Positions 45,000 to 52,797 of a stretch of DNA of 64,000 nt are shown here, in pieces. The notes below the pieces were generated by a model, which saw nothing but the letters and a program-made list of their open reading frames with translations, was not told where the DNA came from and searched no databases. The position numbers were made by a program, and so were the translations under genes. The DNA is from Streptomyces sp. NBC_00259 (lineage in GTDB: Bacteria; Actinomycetota; Actinomycetes; Streptomycetales; Streptomycetaceae), in the NCBI RefSeq assembly GCF_036181745.1, contig NZ_CP108080.1, positions 868,001 through 932,000 on the forward strand, read 5' to 3'. Position 1 is the stretch's first letter. Every line of letters begins with the position of its first letter.

Positions 45000-45877
45000 A
45001 GCTCTCCTCGGAGTCGCTCCAGCAAGGCCCCGGATTCATTGGGACTCAGGGCCTGCGAGCGAAGTGTTTCATAGCGCTGGCAGAGCAGGCTCACCTCTTT
45101 CCGGTCCGAGATCAGCCGGCCGTTCTCCTGCCCTTCGGAGTAGCCGAGCCGCTGTCCTGTAGGGGTCTCCAGGATCCGCACCGGCCCATCCAGGCACGGA
45201 TGCAACCCCTGCTCCAGCGGGACCACTTGAAGCGTCACATTGCGCGGAGCACTGTGCTCCAGCACATGATCGAACAGCCCACGCATCGCCTGCGCATCAC
45301 CGAACCGCCGCCGGAACACATGCTCCTCAACGATGAAGCTGAATGGCACCTTCGGCCGGTCCCGCATCATCGCCTGCCGTTCCATGCGGGCGGCAAGGAG
45401 TTCCTCCAGCTCCCCATCCGTCCGCAGCGGAATCGTGCCCTCGAGCACCGCCCTCGCGTACGCCTCCGACTGCAACAACCCCGGCACCAGCCGGCACTCG
45501 TACGTGCACAGACTCACCGCCTCCCGCTCCAGCCGAGCCCACCGCCGGAACCACGCCGCGAGTCCCACCTCACCCCGGCTGAGATGGCGGGCAGCCCTCC
45601 GCAGCGCGCCGGTGTTCCCCAGCGCCTCCTCCGCACGCTCGATGAACGCCTCGTCCGGCATCCGACGGCCCAGCTCCACGGATTCCACGGTGTGCTTGGA
45701 GTACCGGACGACAGCGGCGAGGTCTCCCCGGCTGAGCCCCGCGTGCTCACGTAACGCCTGGACGACCGCGCCGAAGGTACGCAGACTGTCCGAGGGATGG
45801 GGCTCCCGCTCCCCGTCTCCCGCCGGAACCGTCCGGGTGCCGATGCCCGTGTCCGCCTCCGCTTCGACGATGTCCAT
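44996..45877 (-). CDS. XRE-type helix-turn-helix regulator with DUF5753 domain
   Basis: 293 aa. An N-terminal XRE HTH (FGAVVQALREHAGLSRGDLA, KHTVESVELGRRMPDE) precedes the long DUF5753 effector region, which contains the diagnostic LVPGLLQSEAYARAV and the C-terminal DRKEVSLLCQRYETLRSQAL. It belongs to the WhiJ/AbaA-OrfA class that pairs with DUF397 (translationally coupled) and an HATPase (divergent). GAGAGGGG precedes the ATG at 45877. Its place between the defense blocks makes it a candidate regulator of the island, but it may be a standard chromosomal triad. Confidence 0.88.
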   Translation of the reverse strand: MDIVEAEADTGIGTRTVPAGDGEREPHPSDSLRTFGAVVQALREHAGLSRGDLAAVVRYSKHTVESVELGRRMPDEAFIERAEEALGNTGALRRAARHLSRGEVGLAAWFRRWARLEREAVSLCTYECRLVPGLLQSEAYARAVLEGTIPLRTDGELEELLAARMERQAMMRDRPKVPFSFIVEEHVFRRRFGDAQAMRGLFDHVLEHSAPRNVTLQVVPLEQGLHPCLDGPVRILETPTGQRLGYSEGQENGRLISDRKEVSLLCQRYETLRSQALSPNESGALLERLRGEL

Positions 45878-45963
45878 CCGCCGCCCCTCTCTCCAGCCCT
45901 TGGACCCGCACACGTTCAACACTCAGCGTGACGGCCGGACTCACGTACTGTCCACTCCATGCG

Positions 45964-45988
45964 CCCGTACGCTCACTTCGCGTACGGG
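45964..45988. promoter_or_regulatory. Inverted repeat between HTH regulator and HATPase genes
   Basis: CCCGTACGC and its reverse complement GCGTACGGG flank a 7-base spacer (TCACTTC). The 9-bp perfect arms sit in the divergent promoter region of the regulatory triad, where an HTH dimer would be expected to bind. No promoter boxes could be fixed with certainty. Confidence 0.55.
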
Positions 45989-46033
45989 GTGCGGTGCTCG
46001 CACTCGGTCACACCGAGCCGTCACGCTGGCGTC

Positions 46034-46477
46034 ATGAACCACCCCATTCCCCAACTCGTCACCTCAGCCGTCACCTTCACACAGTTGCTGTCGTCCACAC
46101 GGCGCGGCGCCCGGCTCGCCCGGCTGCTCAGTGCGAGCCAACTCCAGTCCTGGGGCGCCCCGCAGGACCTCACGGAGCGTGCCGAAATCGTCGTCGCGGA
46201 GCTTGCGGCGAACGCCGTGCTGCACGGCCGCCTGCCCGGTCGCAGCTTTCGCCTGACCCTCGTGTTCGACGCCTCGCCCGGTCTCCTCCGCATCGACGTC
46301 ACCGACGCGCGCGGGGAGAGGTGGCCGCAGGTCCGTCCCTTGAGCGCCGTATCGGGCGCCTCGCTCCCCACTGGTAGGCACGGCCTCTCGCTCGTCGCCG
46401 CGCTCGCCGACCACTGGGAGACGCTCCCCTTTCCGCCCAGCGGCAAGACCGTCCGGGCCGTGCTCTCGGCACCCTGA
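46034..46477 (+). CDS. HATPase-type anti-sigma-factor-like ATP-binding protein
   Basis: 147 aa. A GHKL ATP-binding fold is indicated by the N box ELAANAVLHG, IDVTDARGE, and the glycine loop GRHGLSLVAALADHW. It resembles SpoIIAB/RsbW-like kinases abundant in Streptomyces. As the third member of the abaA-like triad (with DUF5753-HTH and DUF397) it may modulate the regulator or a sigma factor, perhaps the sigma-like protein encoded nearby, though that link is speculative. The ATG at 46034 was chosen for the conserved length. Confidence 0.82.
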   Translation: MNHPIPQLVTSAVTFTQLLSSTRRGARLARLLSASQLQSWGAPQDLTERAEIVVAELAANAVLHGRLPGRSFRLTLVFDASPGLLRIDVTDARGERWPQVRPLSAVSGASLPTGRHGLSLVAALADHWETLPFPPSGKTVRAVLSAP

Positions 46478-46583
46478 GGGGCGACCGCCGCCACCTACGG
46501 GGAACGCACGCGGGCCACGTCACCGCGCACGTCGCGGCCGCCCCTCTGCGATGGAGGCGAAGTGCCCGGGCTCGGCAAGGTGC

Positions 46584-48392
46584 TCAGTTCGTGCGCGTGT
46601 TTGACAGGTGCGGCCCCACGTAGCCCACGATCACCTTGCCCGTGGCGCCCGCCGTGTCGTCGTAGAAGTGGACGCGGGGCGCGATCCTCCCCTTGTTGTC
46701 GATCTTGATATGGGCCTCCATGAACACCTTGCCCGACGCGTCGACCTCCGTCGACACAGGGAGCATGCGCTGCTGCCGGAACTTCCTGTCGTTGCGAACG
46801 GAGTCGGACTCGACCATGGCCACGCGCGTCACCGGATAGGTGCGCATGCCCTGCGGGGAAGCCTCGCAGAAATCCCGGAAGGTTCCGCCGAATCCCTGCT
46901 CGCCGGCGCTGCTCGCCCCGTAGGAATCCAGCGCCAGCAGCGCGTCCCATACCTTCGACGCCCAGGTCGAGCTCTTCAGGTCGTCGTCGAGGTCTGCCGC
47001 CTTGCTCCTGTCGTAGGTCAGAACGAGATGCTTCATCCGCTCGCGCACGCGTTCGTTCAGGTCGGCGAAGGACATCGGCGCCGCTTCCTCCACGGGCGGC
47101 GTGTAGGCGTCGTCCGCCCGGCCGGCCTCCACCAGCCGCTGCTGCAGAACCGCCACTTGGTGGCGCAGGGCGGACAGCTGCGCCTGGGTGGCATCGTGGT
47201 CGGCGATTTCGTCCTCATAGCGATCGGTCGCGTCCCGCAGTTCCTCATCGAGGGCGCGTCTGCTGCGCTCCGCCAAGTCCCTGGCCTTGGCTGCCTCGCT
47301 CAGCTCCTCCAGCGCCTTGTCGATCGTCTCGTTGGCCGTGCTCAGCTGGGCGCGCAGGGAGCCGACGGTCTCCGTCCTCAGGGACTCGGCGGTCTGGGAC
47401 CGAGCCGCACGCAGGCCCTTGAGGACCCCCTCGATGCCGGGGAACACGGTCTCGGCGAGCAGGGCCGGTTGCGGTGTGGTGACAGCGTGCTGGCGCGGAT
47501 ACCTGGAGATCCGAACGTCCGCGTTGCGGAACGTCGGGTCGCTGAGCCGCCGGTACGTCAGCAGGCGGTGCCGCCGACCGTCTTCGGTGGAGCCGAGGGC
47601 GACGTCCGGAAGATACGTGCGTATCTGGCCGGAGAAGATGTCGTGCCCTTCTCCAGCCGCCTCCCTGAAGGCGGGGACGGCATCCCGTTCCAGCCGGAAC
47701 ACCGAGGCGATTCCTACCAGGTTCCGGGCGACCCGGGTCAGTAGCCTTTCCCAGGCCGAATCGCCATTGGACGGCTCCGCCGCGAGCACCATTGGAAGCT
47801 CTCGGGACGAATCGGTGAGGGCGGACATCAGCAGGCCGACCGACTCGGGGCCGATCAGGTGAGGTGCCGAGGAGAGCCGTATCGGCCCGTCCGTCACGGT
47901 GAAGTGATCGAGAAGCTCACGGACGAGCCGAGGCGGGACCGGTGTGATCGGCCGTCTGCCCGGACTGGGATGGTGCTCCAGCTCGACACCGACGTAAGCC
48001 GCTGTCGACTCATGGTCGGCAGCGGACGTGAGCGTCGTCTGCCAGGTCCCTCCCTGTTCTTCCTCCTTGCTCTCCCGCAGGCGAAGCCGCAGCGCGGTCT
48101 GATGGCCGTCGGTGTCGTAGGAGTCGGTCACGGTGAGGGTGTAGGCGTCGGTGAGCCGATGGACGCCCGAGGAGAGCTGCGTCGCCAGCCCCTTGCTCTC
48201 CAGCCAGGAGGTGAAACACGCGCGGGCTCCCGCGAACATCTGCTCCCGCTCGTCCTCGGGGATCGGCAGTACCGTCCGGTAGACCAGCGGGTTCTCAACA
48301 CGCTGCTCGTCTCGGACAGATCCGTCCCTGACCCATCGCGGAGTATTCGGCGCGGGCTTGCGGCTGGGCATCGCCAACGGAGTGGGGCTCAA
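46584..48392 (-). CDS. Unrecognised 602-aa protein with central coiled coil
   Basis: No known family was recognised. Residues about 1-310 look globular and beta-rich. Residues about 335-430 form a strong coiled coil (LRAQLSTANETIDKALEEL, HQVAVLQQRLVEAGRA), and about 430-602 form a second globular domain that ends in IGYVGPH-like strands (VIVGYVGPHL). The TTG at 48392 is preceded by GGAGG and is the likely start. It lies 43 bases after the glycine-zipper gene and is probably the last gene of the sigma-drmA-drmB block. It could be a sensor or effector added to DISARM; that is inference. Confidence 0.7.
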   Translation of the reverse strand: MSPTPLAMPSRKPAPNTPRWVRDGSVRDEQRVENPLVYRTVLPIPEDEREQMFAGARACFTSWLESKGLATQLSSGVHRLTDAYTLTVTDSYDTDGHQTALRLRLRESKEEEQGGTWQTTLTSAADHESTAAYVGVELEHHPSPGRRPITPVPPRLVRELLDHFTVTDGPIRLSSAPHLIGPESVGLLMSALTDSSRELPMVLAAEPSNGDSAWERLLTRVARNLVGIASVFRLERDAVPAFREAAGEGHDIFSGQIRTYLPDVALGSTEDGRRHRLLTYRRLSDPTFRNADVRISRYPRQHAVTTPQPALLAETVFPGIEGVLKGLRAARSQTAESLRTETVGSLRAQLSTANETIDKALEELSEAAKARDLAERSRRALDEELRDATDRYEDEIADHDATQAQLSALRHQVAVLQQRLVEAGRADDAYTPPVEEAAPMSFADLNERVRERMKHLVLTYDRSKAADLDDDLKSSTWASKVWDALLALDSYGASSAGEQGFGGTFRDFCEASPQGMRTYPVTRVAMVESDSVRNDRKFRQQRMLPVSTEVDASGKVFMEAHIKIDNKGRIAPRVHFYDDTAGATGKVIVGYVGPHLSNTRTN

Positions 48393-48435
48393 CAGTGACC
48401 TCCTGCTTGATCGACGAACGGAAGTCGGCCGACAC

Positions 48436-49749
48436 CTACACGGGCAACGCGGGGAACACGGTCACGGAACCGTCCTTGTCGCGGGCGATCTCGATCGCCA
48501 CGTCCCTCGGGCGACCGCCGACCGTGACGCCACGGCCCAGCTGGTGAATCCTGTGTGCCGCGCTCATCAGGCGATCGACCTCACCGGTCGTGAAGACGGG
48601 TCGCAAACCGTTCGGACGCGCCAGTTCCAGGGCTGACAGGCGTACCAGGACAGCGGCGATGCCCGACTCCAGTTCGTCGAGGTGCTGTTGGTCGCGCTTG
48701 AGCGCGCGGGTGAAGTTCTCGAACAGGTTGCCGGGGTCGCCCTGGGCGTGCTCGACGGCCTGGAGGACGACGACCCGCCGCTTCAGCGCGATGGCCAGGG
48801 AGGCGATCTCGAGGTGGGTGCGGAACATGCCGCCCTGGTCGTCGACACCGGGGAAGGCCGTGGTCAGCGCGCCGAGTTCGACGGCCTCGCCCTCGGGCAG
48901 TCCGTCGAGCGCGCTCCGCCAGCGGGCAAGGCGGCCGTCGGCCTTGCTCAGCGCTGTGTCGATGGCATGCACCGCCGAGTCGAGTCCCAGCGAGACACCG
49001 AGCCTGCCCTGGTCGAGCAGAATGGCGGTGGCTTTGTCGATGGCTCCGCGGCAGCCGTCGAGTGCGCTGCGCTCGTCTTCGAGCCTGTCCTCCTGAAGTT
49101 GCTCCAGCAGTTCCGTGATGTGCTCGATTGCCTGCTGGCGCTGCTGGTCGGCGTGCGCGCTCACCCCCACCGCCACGGCCATGAGCACGAGGGGAGCGGC
49201 CACGGTGAGCGCGGCGCCGCCGGCGGCCGCGGCACCGGCGGTCGCACCGGCCCCGCCGACAGCGCCCGCCGATGCCGCTCCTCCGACGGGCACGAACGTC
49301 GCTTTGGCGGCGATCTTGCCCGACGTCGTGTTTACGAAGTCCCCGAAGAACTGACCCGCCGCCCCCTTCGGCACCATCGGGCGCAGGATGCCCTGCCCGA
49401 GCTGAGCAGCGACCTTCGCCGGGACCACCATGCGATACAGGCTCTCGCCGGAAGCGGTCGCTCTGGCCGCCGTGAGGGAGCTTCGCGTCGATTGCGTGAT
49501 GAACTGCGACAGGTGTTGCGCCAGGGGACTCGCGGCGTCGAGCGGGATGCCACGGCCGCGGTCGATCCTGTCCGGCAGCGGATGCGCCTCAAGGGTGACG
49601 ATCGGCTCGTCGGCCAGGACCGCCAGCACTCCGCGCAGTTCGGCCAGGCGCTCGGCCGTCATCGACTCGCCCGCGGTCAACCCGGGCACCCGGACGTCAG
49701 CGGTCGCCAGCGTCCACACGGGCACGGTCGTCTTACGGTCGTCAGTCAT
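48436..49749 (-). CDS. Unrecognised 437-aa protein with glycine-zipper membrane hairpin
   Basis: No known family was recognised. Around residues 150-205 a Gly/Ala-rich hydrophobic run (VGGAASAGAVGGAGATAG, LVLMAVAVGVSA) looks like a glycine-zipper hairpin able to enter membranes. It is flanked by charged helical regions, including a coiled coil (QQRQQAIEHITELLEQLQED). GGGGAG lies five bases before the ATG at 49749. It sits 43 bases after the UvrD-like gene and 43 before the coiled-coil gene. A membrane-acting effector is one possibility. Confidence 0.7.
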   Translation of the reverse strand: MTDDRKTTVPVWTLATADVRVPGLTAGESMTAERLAELRGVLAVLADEPIVTLEAHPLPDRIDRGRGIPLDAASPLAQHLSQFITQSTRSSLTAARATASGESLYRMVVPAKVAAQLGQGILRPMVPKGAAGQFFGDFVNTTSGKIAAKATFVPVGGAASAGAVGGAGATAGAAAAGGAALTVAAPLVLMAVAVGVSAHADQQRQQAIEHITELLEQLQEDRLEDERSALDGCRGAIDKATAILLDQGRLGVSLGLDSAVHAIDTALSKADGRLARWRSALDGLPEGEAVELGALTTAFPGVDDQGGMFRTHLEIASLAIALKRRVVVLQAVEHAQGDPGNLFENFTRALKRDQQHLDELESGIAAVLVRLSALELARPNGLRPVFTTGEVDRLMSAAHRIHQLGRGVTVGGRPRDVAIEIARDKDGSVTVFPALPV

Positions 49750-49792
49750 CGTCTCCCCTTGTTCTTTCCACATGTGCGTAGCCCCGTTGGCG

Positions 49793-50917
49793 TCATCGCC
49801 GCATCTGCACCCAGCCGTGCAGCCCCTCCAGATGCCGCGGCAGTCGGCTCCCCTGCCAACCCAGGACCAGCCGCTCCCGCGCACGGGTGATCATGACGTA
49901 GTACGCCATGCGCAGGGTCACAGACGTGGGGTCGGTGGCGGAGTCGGATTCCGCGTCGGCGACGACGACGGTGTCGAAGTCGAGGCCCTTGGCGCTGGCG
50001 CGATGGACGAGGACGACGCCCGGGCGGACGAGGTCCAGGTCGCGGTAGCGGCCGGAGGGGGCCGCCGAACTGTAGAGCTGAGGCTCGCGGGCGAGACCGG
50101 CCCGTTCGAGGCGCCTCATCAGATCGGCCGCGGTGGGCAGGCGGTTGACGATCACGCCGATGCGCTGCCGCGGCTGCCGTGCGGCCATGGTCACGATGTC
50201 CTCGGCGAGATCCTTGTTACCGGAGTAATGGCGCACGACAGGCAGGGAGCCACCTCGCGAGGGCAGGTCGGGGCGGATGCCGCCGCTGCGGAAGTACTCG
50301 GCGAGGGAGGCGATCTCGCGGGTGTTGCGGTGGTTGCCGGAGATCTCGGCACGTGCGGTGGAGCGGCCGAGGGCGTCGGTGATCTCGGTGAGGGTGGAGT
50401 TCGTCTCGGTGAGTCGCTGGCATTCGTCGGCGAACACCGTGACGGAGGCGGCGGCGAGGCGGACCAGCCGGTAGAAGCCCGGCGGCAGGTCCTGGCCCTC
50501 GTCGACGACGAGATGAGGGGTTGCCTCGTCGTCCTCGTCGAGGGTGGCGGCGGCTCGACGGGTGAGTTCCGCCCAGTCGAACCAGCCGTCCTCCGTGCGC
50601 GGTGCGTCGTGGCCGAAGTGGCGATGGATCCAGGTGTGTCCCGTGGCGGCGTCGACGGGTGTGCCCTCGACAGCGAGGCCCTGGAGGATTCCGCGCAGGA
50701 GCTGGCGCAGGAGGTTGGATCGCGAGATCAGGAAGGTGGGGCGGCCGGTGAGGGCGAGGTGGACGGCTCGGTGTGCGGCGAGCAGGCTCTTGCCGCTGCC
50801 GGGCGGGCCACTGACGACGTGGTTGCCGGACAGCGGCAGGGCGTCCAGGCAGTCGCGCTGGGCGGGGGTGAGGTCCGGGTGCAGCACGGGGGTGTTCGCT
50901 GTGGTCATGGGTGTCAT
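49793..50917 (-). CDS. Small UvrD-like ATPase/helicase in the drmAB operon
   Basis: 374 aa, compact for UvrD. Walker A GPPGSGKS lies at 37-44, Walker B VVDEGQDLP at 137-143, and the motif VI equivalent YVMITRARERLVLGW near the end. The usual inserted 1B/2B domains are much reduced, so it may be an ATPase switch rather than a full helicase. The ATG at 50917 overlaps the drmB stop (ATGA), which indicates coupling. It takes the place of drmC, the phospholipase-D gene expected after drmB. Confidence 0.78.
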   Translation of the reverse strand: MTPMTTANTPVLHPDLTPAQRDCLDALPLSGNHVVSGPPGSGKSLLAAHRAVHLALTGRPTFLISRSNLLRQLLRGILQGLAVEGTPVDAATGHTWIHRHFGHDAPRTEDGWFDWAELTRRAAATLDEDDEATPHLVVDEGQDLPPGFYRLVRLAAASVTVFADECQRLTETNSTLTEITDALGRSTARAEISGNHRNTREIASLAEYFRSGGIRPDLPSRGGSLPVVRHYSGNKDLAEDIVTMAARQPRQRIGVIVNRLPTAADLMRRLERAGLAREPQLYSSAAPSGRYRDLDLVRPGVVLVHRASAKGLDFDTVVVADAESDSATDPTSVTLRMAYYVMITRARERLVLGWQGSRLPRHLEGLHGWVQMRR

Positions 50918-52797
50918 CCCTGGGCGATGGCGGCGGCGTACTCGCGGCTCGCGGTGAGGACGTCGGTGAAGTAGCCGGGGACCCGTGCGGAGCCGACGAC
51001 CAGGGCACGGTCGAGCAGGGTGTTGCCGGTCTGGCAGCTCGTCTCGGGCAGCAGGGTGCAGGCGTGGCAGGCGGCCCGGTTGAGGTTGCCGAAGCCCTGG
51101 CCGGTGTGCTCGGCGCACAGCGGATCGGCGGAGCACCAGGCGGCCGCCTCCAACATGCGGATGAGCGTCTCGGCGAAGTGCGGTGACTCGCCCTGCCGGA
51201 CCAGGCCGCCGAGGGTGCCCTCCGCGTCACCGGCGGCCGTGTAGATCAGCAGTCCGTGCTGGCCGTACTCGGGGCGGCCGTAGACGCGTTCGCGCAGGCT
51301 GGCGGTGGTGTAGCCGGAGTCGAAGGACAGTTGGCGGATGAGCAGGTGGGCGACGGTGTGCAGGAGCAGGAAGCGCGGCGAGAGTTCGCTGCCGGTCGTC
51401 TCGGCGAGCTGTTCTTCGCGGAACGACGCGTCGAGGTCCGTACGGACACCCAGGACGTGGGCCCGGACACGGGGGTCGTTCTCCCAGGCGGTGAGGCGCT
51501 GTTCGTCGAGGGTGAGGACGATACCCTCGCCGTAGACCTCGGTCGCGGGGAGCCAGCGCAGGCGGCCGCTGGTGTCTGCAGGTACGAGGGTGCCGCCCGG
51601 GGAGTGGCGGCGGAAGCCGGTCAGCGCCCGCACTTCGCGGAGGCGGTCGGCCAGGACGATGCCGCCGATATGGGCGTCGAGGGTGGCCCAGGGCTCCTCC
51701 TTCTCGCCGTCGAGGCCGAGTCCGGTGCGGCGGATCCCAAACTCCGTTGTGGCTTCCGGAAGTTGTACGGCGTCGAAGGCGTACCACTCGTCGCGGCTCA
51801 GGTCGACCTTTCCGGACTTTCCGGACTCCTGTCGGTCGGGGGACGACGGCGCGGGGGCACCTGTGGCCTCCGCGACGAGCTGGTCGATGAGGCTGTCCGG
51901 GGCTTCGGTGTCCTCCTTGATCATGTCGCGGAAGGCGTCGGCCCTGCGCTTGCCGAGTGCGTCGAGCAGGTGCGGCCAGTAGTCGTGGCCCAGGACGGCC
52001 TCCGCCAGGTTCCGCTCCGCGCGCGGCGCTTCGGCGGTCTGGGGGATGTCGAGGGCCGAGTAGACGACCGGGTAGTAGACGTTTCCGGCGGTGCGCTGCA
52101 CGTTGTGCACCTGGTGGCCGCAGGCCGTCCTCGCGTCCCAGTGCTGCCAGGGGTTGCGGCCCGAGCAGCGTCCGCCCTGGGGGCCGAGGACGTCGAGCAG
52201 GTCGCGTTCGGCGCCGCAGGGCTTGCCGCCCTCCCTGATCGCGTCGCAGCGCACCGAGAGTGCCTCGAGTCCCGAGGCGCGGTCGGCGACGCGGAAGCTG
52301 AGCCGGCCCGCCTTCCATGCCTGCTTCGACTCGGAGCAGGAGTCGCGCAGTTCGGGCGCGAGCTTGGAGTGGGCCCAGTACCACCAGTCGACGTCATCGA
52401 GGTGGCCGTCCGGGCAGATACGGACGAACCGCATCGGGGTGAGCCGGGGTGCCGCTGCGCACGACGTGCAGACGGGCGGCTCGCCCGGCTTCTCGTGCTC
52501 GCGCAGGAAGCGGACCATGGCCCGGCAGGAGCCGCAGAACAGCCATCCGGGGAAGCGCACATAGGGAACGCCGGGGCGATCGGCCTTGTCGTAGCGGTCG
52601 TTGAGGGTGTGGGGCGCGGCGTAGAAGCCCATGACGCCGAGGCGGGTGGCGAGCCGTTCGGAGGGGACGGGGGTCTTGAGGTCCGGCCACCTCTCGATAC
52701 CGGCGGCGACGAACGACTCGCCCTGGACGTCGAGTACCGCGCCCACACCGAACGGCAGCACGGTCTGTGCCTGGCGGACCCGGAGTTTGCGCTTCAC
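50914..52797 (-). CDS. drmB: DrmB, DUF1998 protein of DISARM
   Basis: 627 aa. Two zinc-binding clusters are visible: FCGSCRAMV with VCTSC near the N-terminus, and NRAACHACTLLPETSC near the C-terminus. The DUF1998 core LHTVAHLLIRQLSFDSGY and GFGNLNRAACHACT match DrmB, which forms the DrmAB complex that binds 5' single-stranded DNA ends. The GTG at 52797 overlaps the drmA stop (GTGA). Intact and of normal length. Confidence 0.88.
   Translation of the reverse strand: MKRKLRVRQAQTVLPFGVGAVLDVQGESFVAAGIERWPDLKTPVPSERLATRLGVMGFYAAPHTLNDRYDKADRPGVPYVRFPGWLFCGSCRAMVRFLREHEKPGEPPVCTSCAAAPRLTPMRFVRICPDGHLDDVDWWYWAHSKLAPELRDSCSESKQAWKAGRLSFRVADRASGLEALSVRCDAIREGGKPCGAERDLLDVLGPQGGRCSGRNPWQHWDARTACGHQVHNVQRTAGNVYYPVVYSALDIPQTAEAPRAERNLAEAVLGHDYWPHLLDALGKRRADAFRDMIKEDTEAPDSLIDQLVAEATGAPAPSSPDRQESGKSGKVDLSRDEWYAFDAVQLPEATTEFGIRRTGLGLDGEKEEPWATLDAHIGGIVLADRLREVRALTGFRRHSPGGTLVPADTSGRLRWLPATEVYGEGIVLTLDEQRLTAWENDPRVRAHVLGVRTDLDASFREEQLAETTGSELSPRFLLLHTVAHLLIRQLSFDSGYTTASLRERVYGRPEYGQHGLLIYTAAGDAEGTLGGLVRQGESPHFAETLIRMLEAAAWCSADPLCAEHTGQGFGNLNRAACHACTLLPETSCQTGNTLLDRALVVGSARVPGYFTDVLTASREYAAAIAQG

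Noticed and set aside
46584..48392. HIKIDNK near the C-terminus as a possible phospholipase-D HKD motif (hidden DrmC)
   Set aside because: The spacing does not fit HxKx4D and there is no second copy or following GS/GT, so it is not evidence for DrmC.
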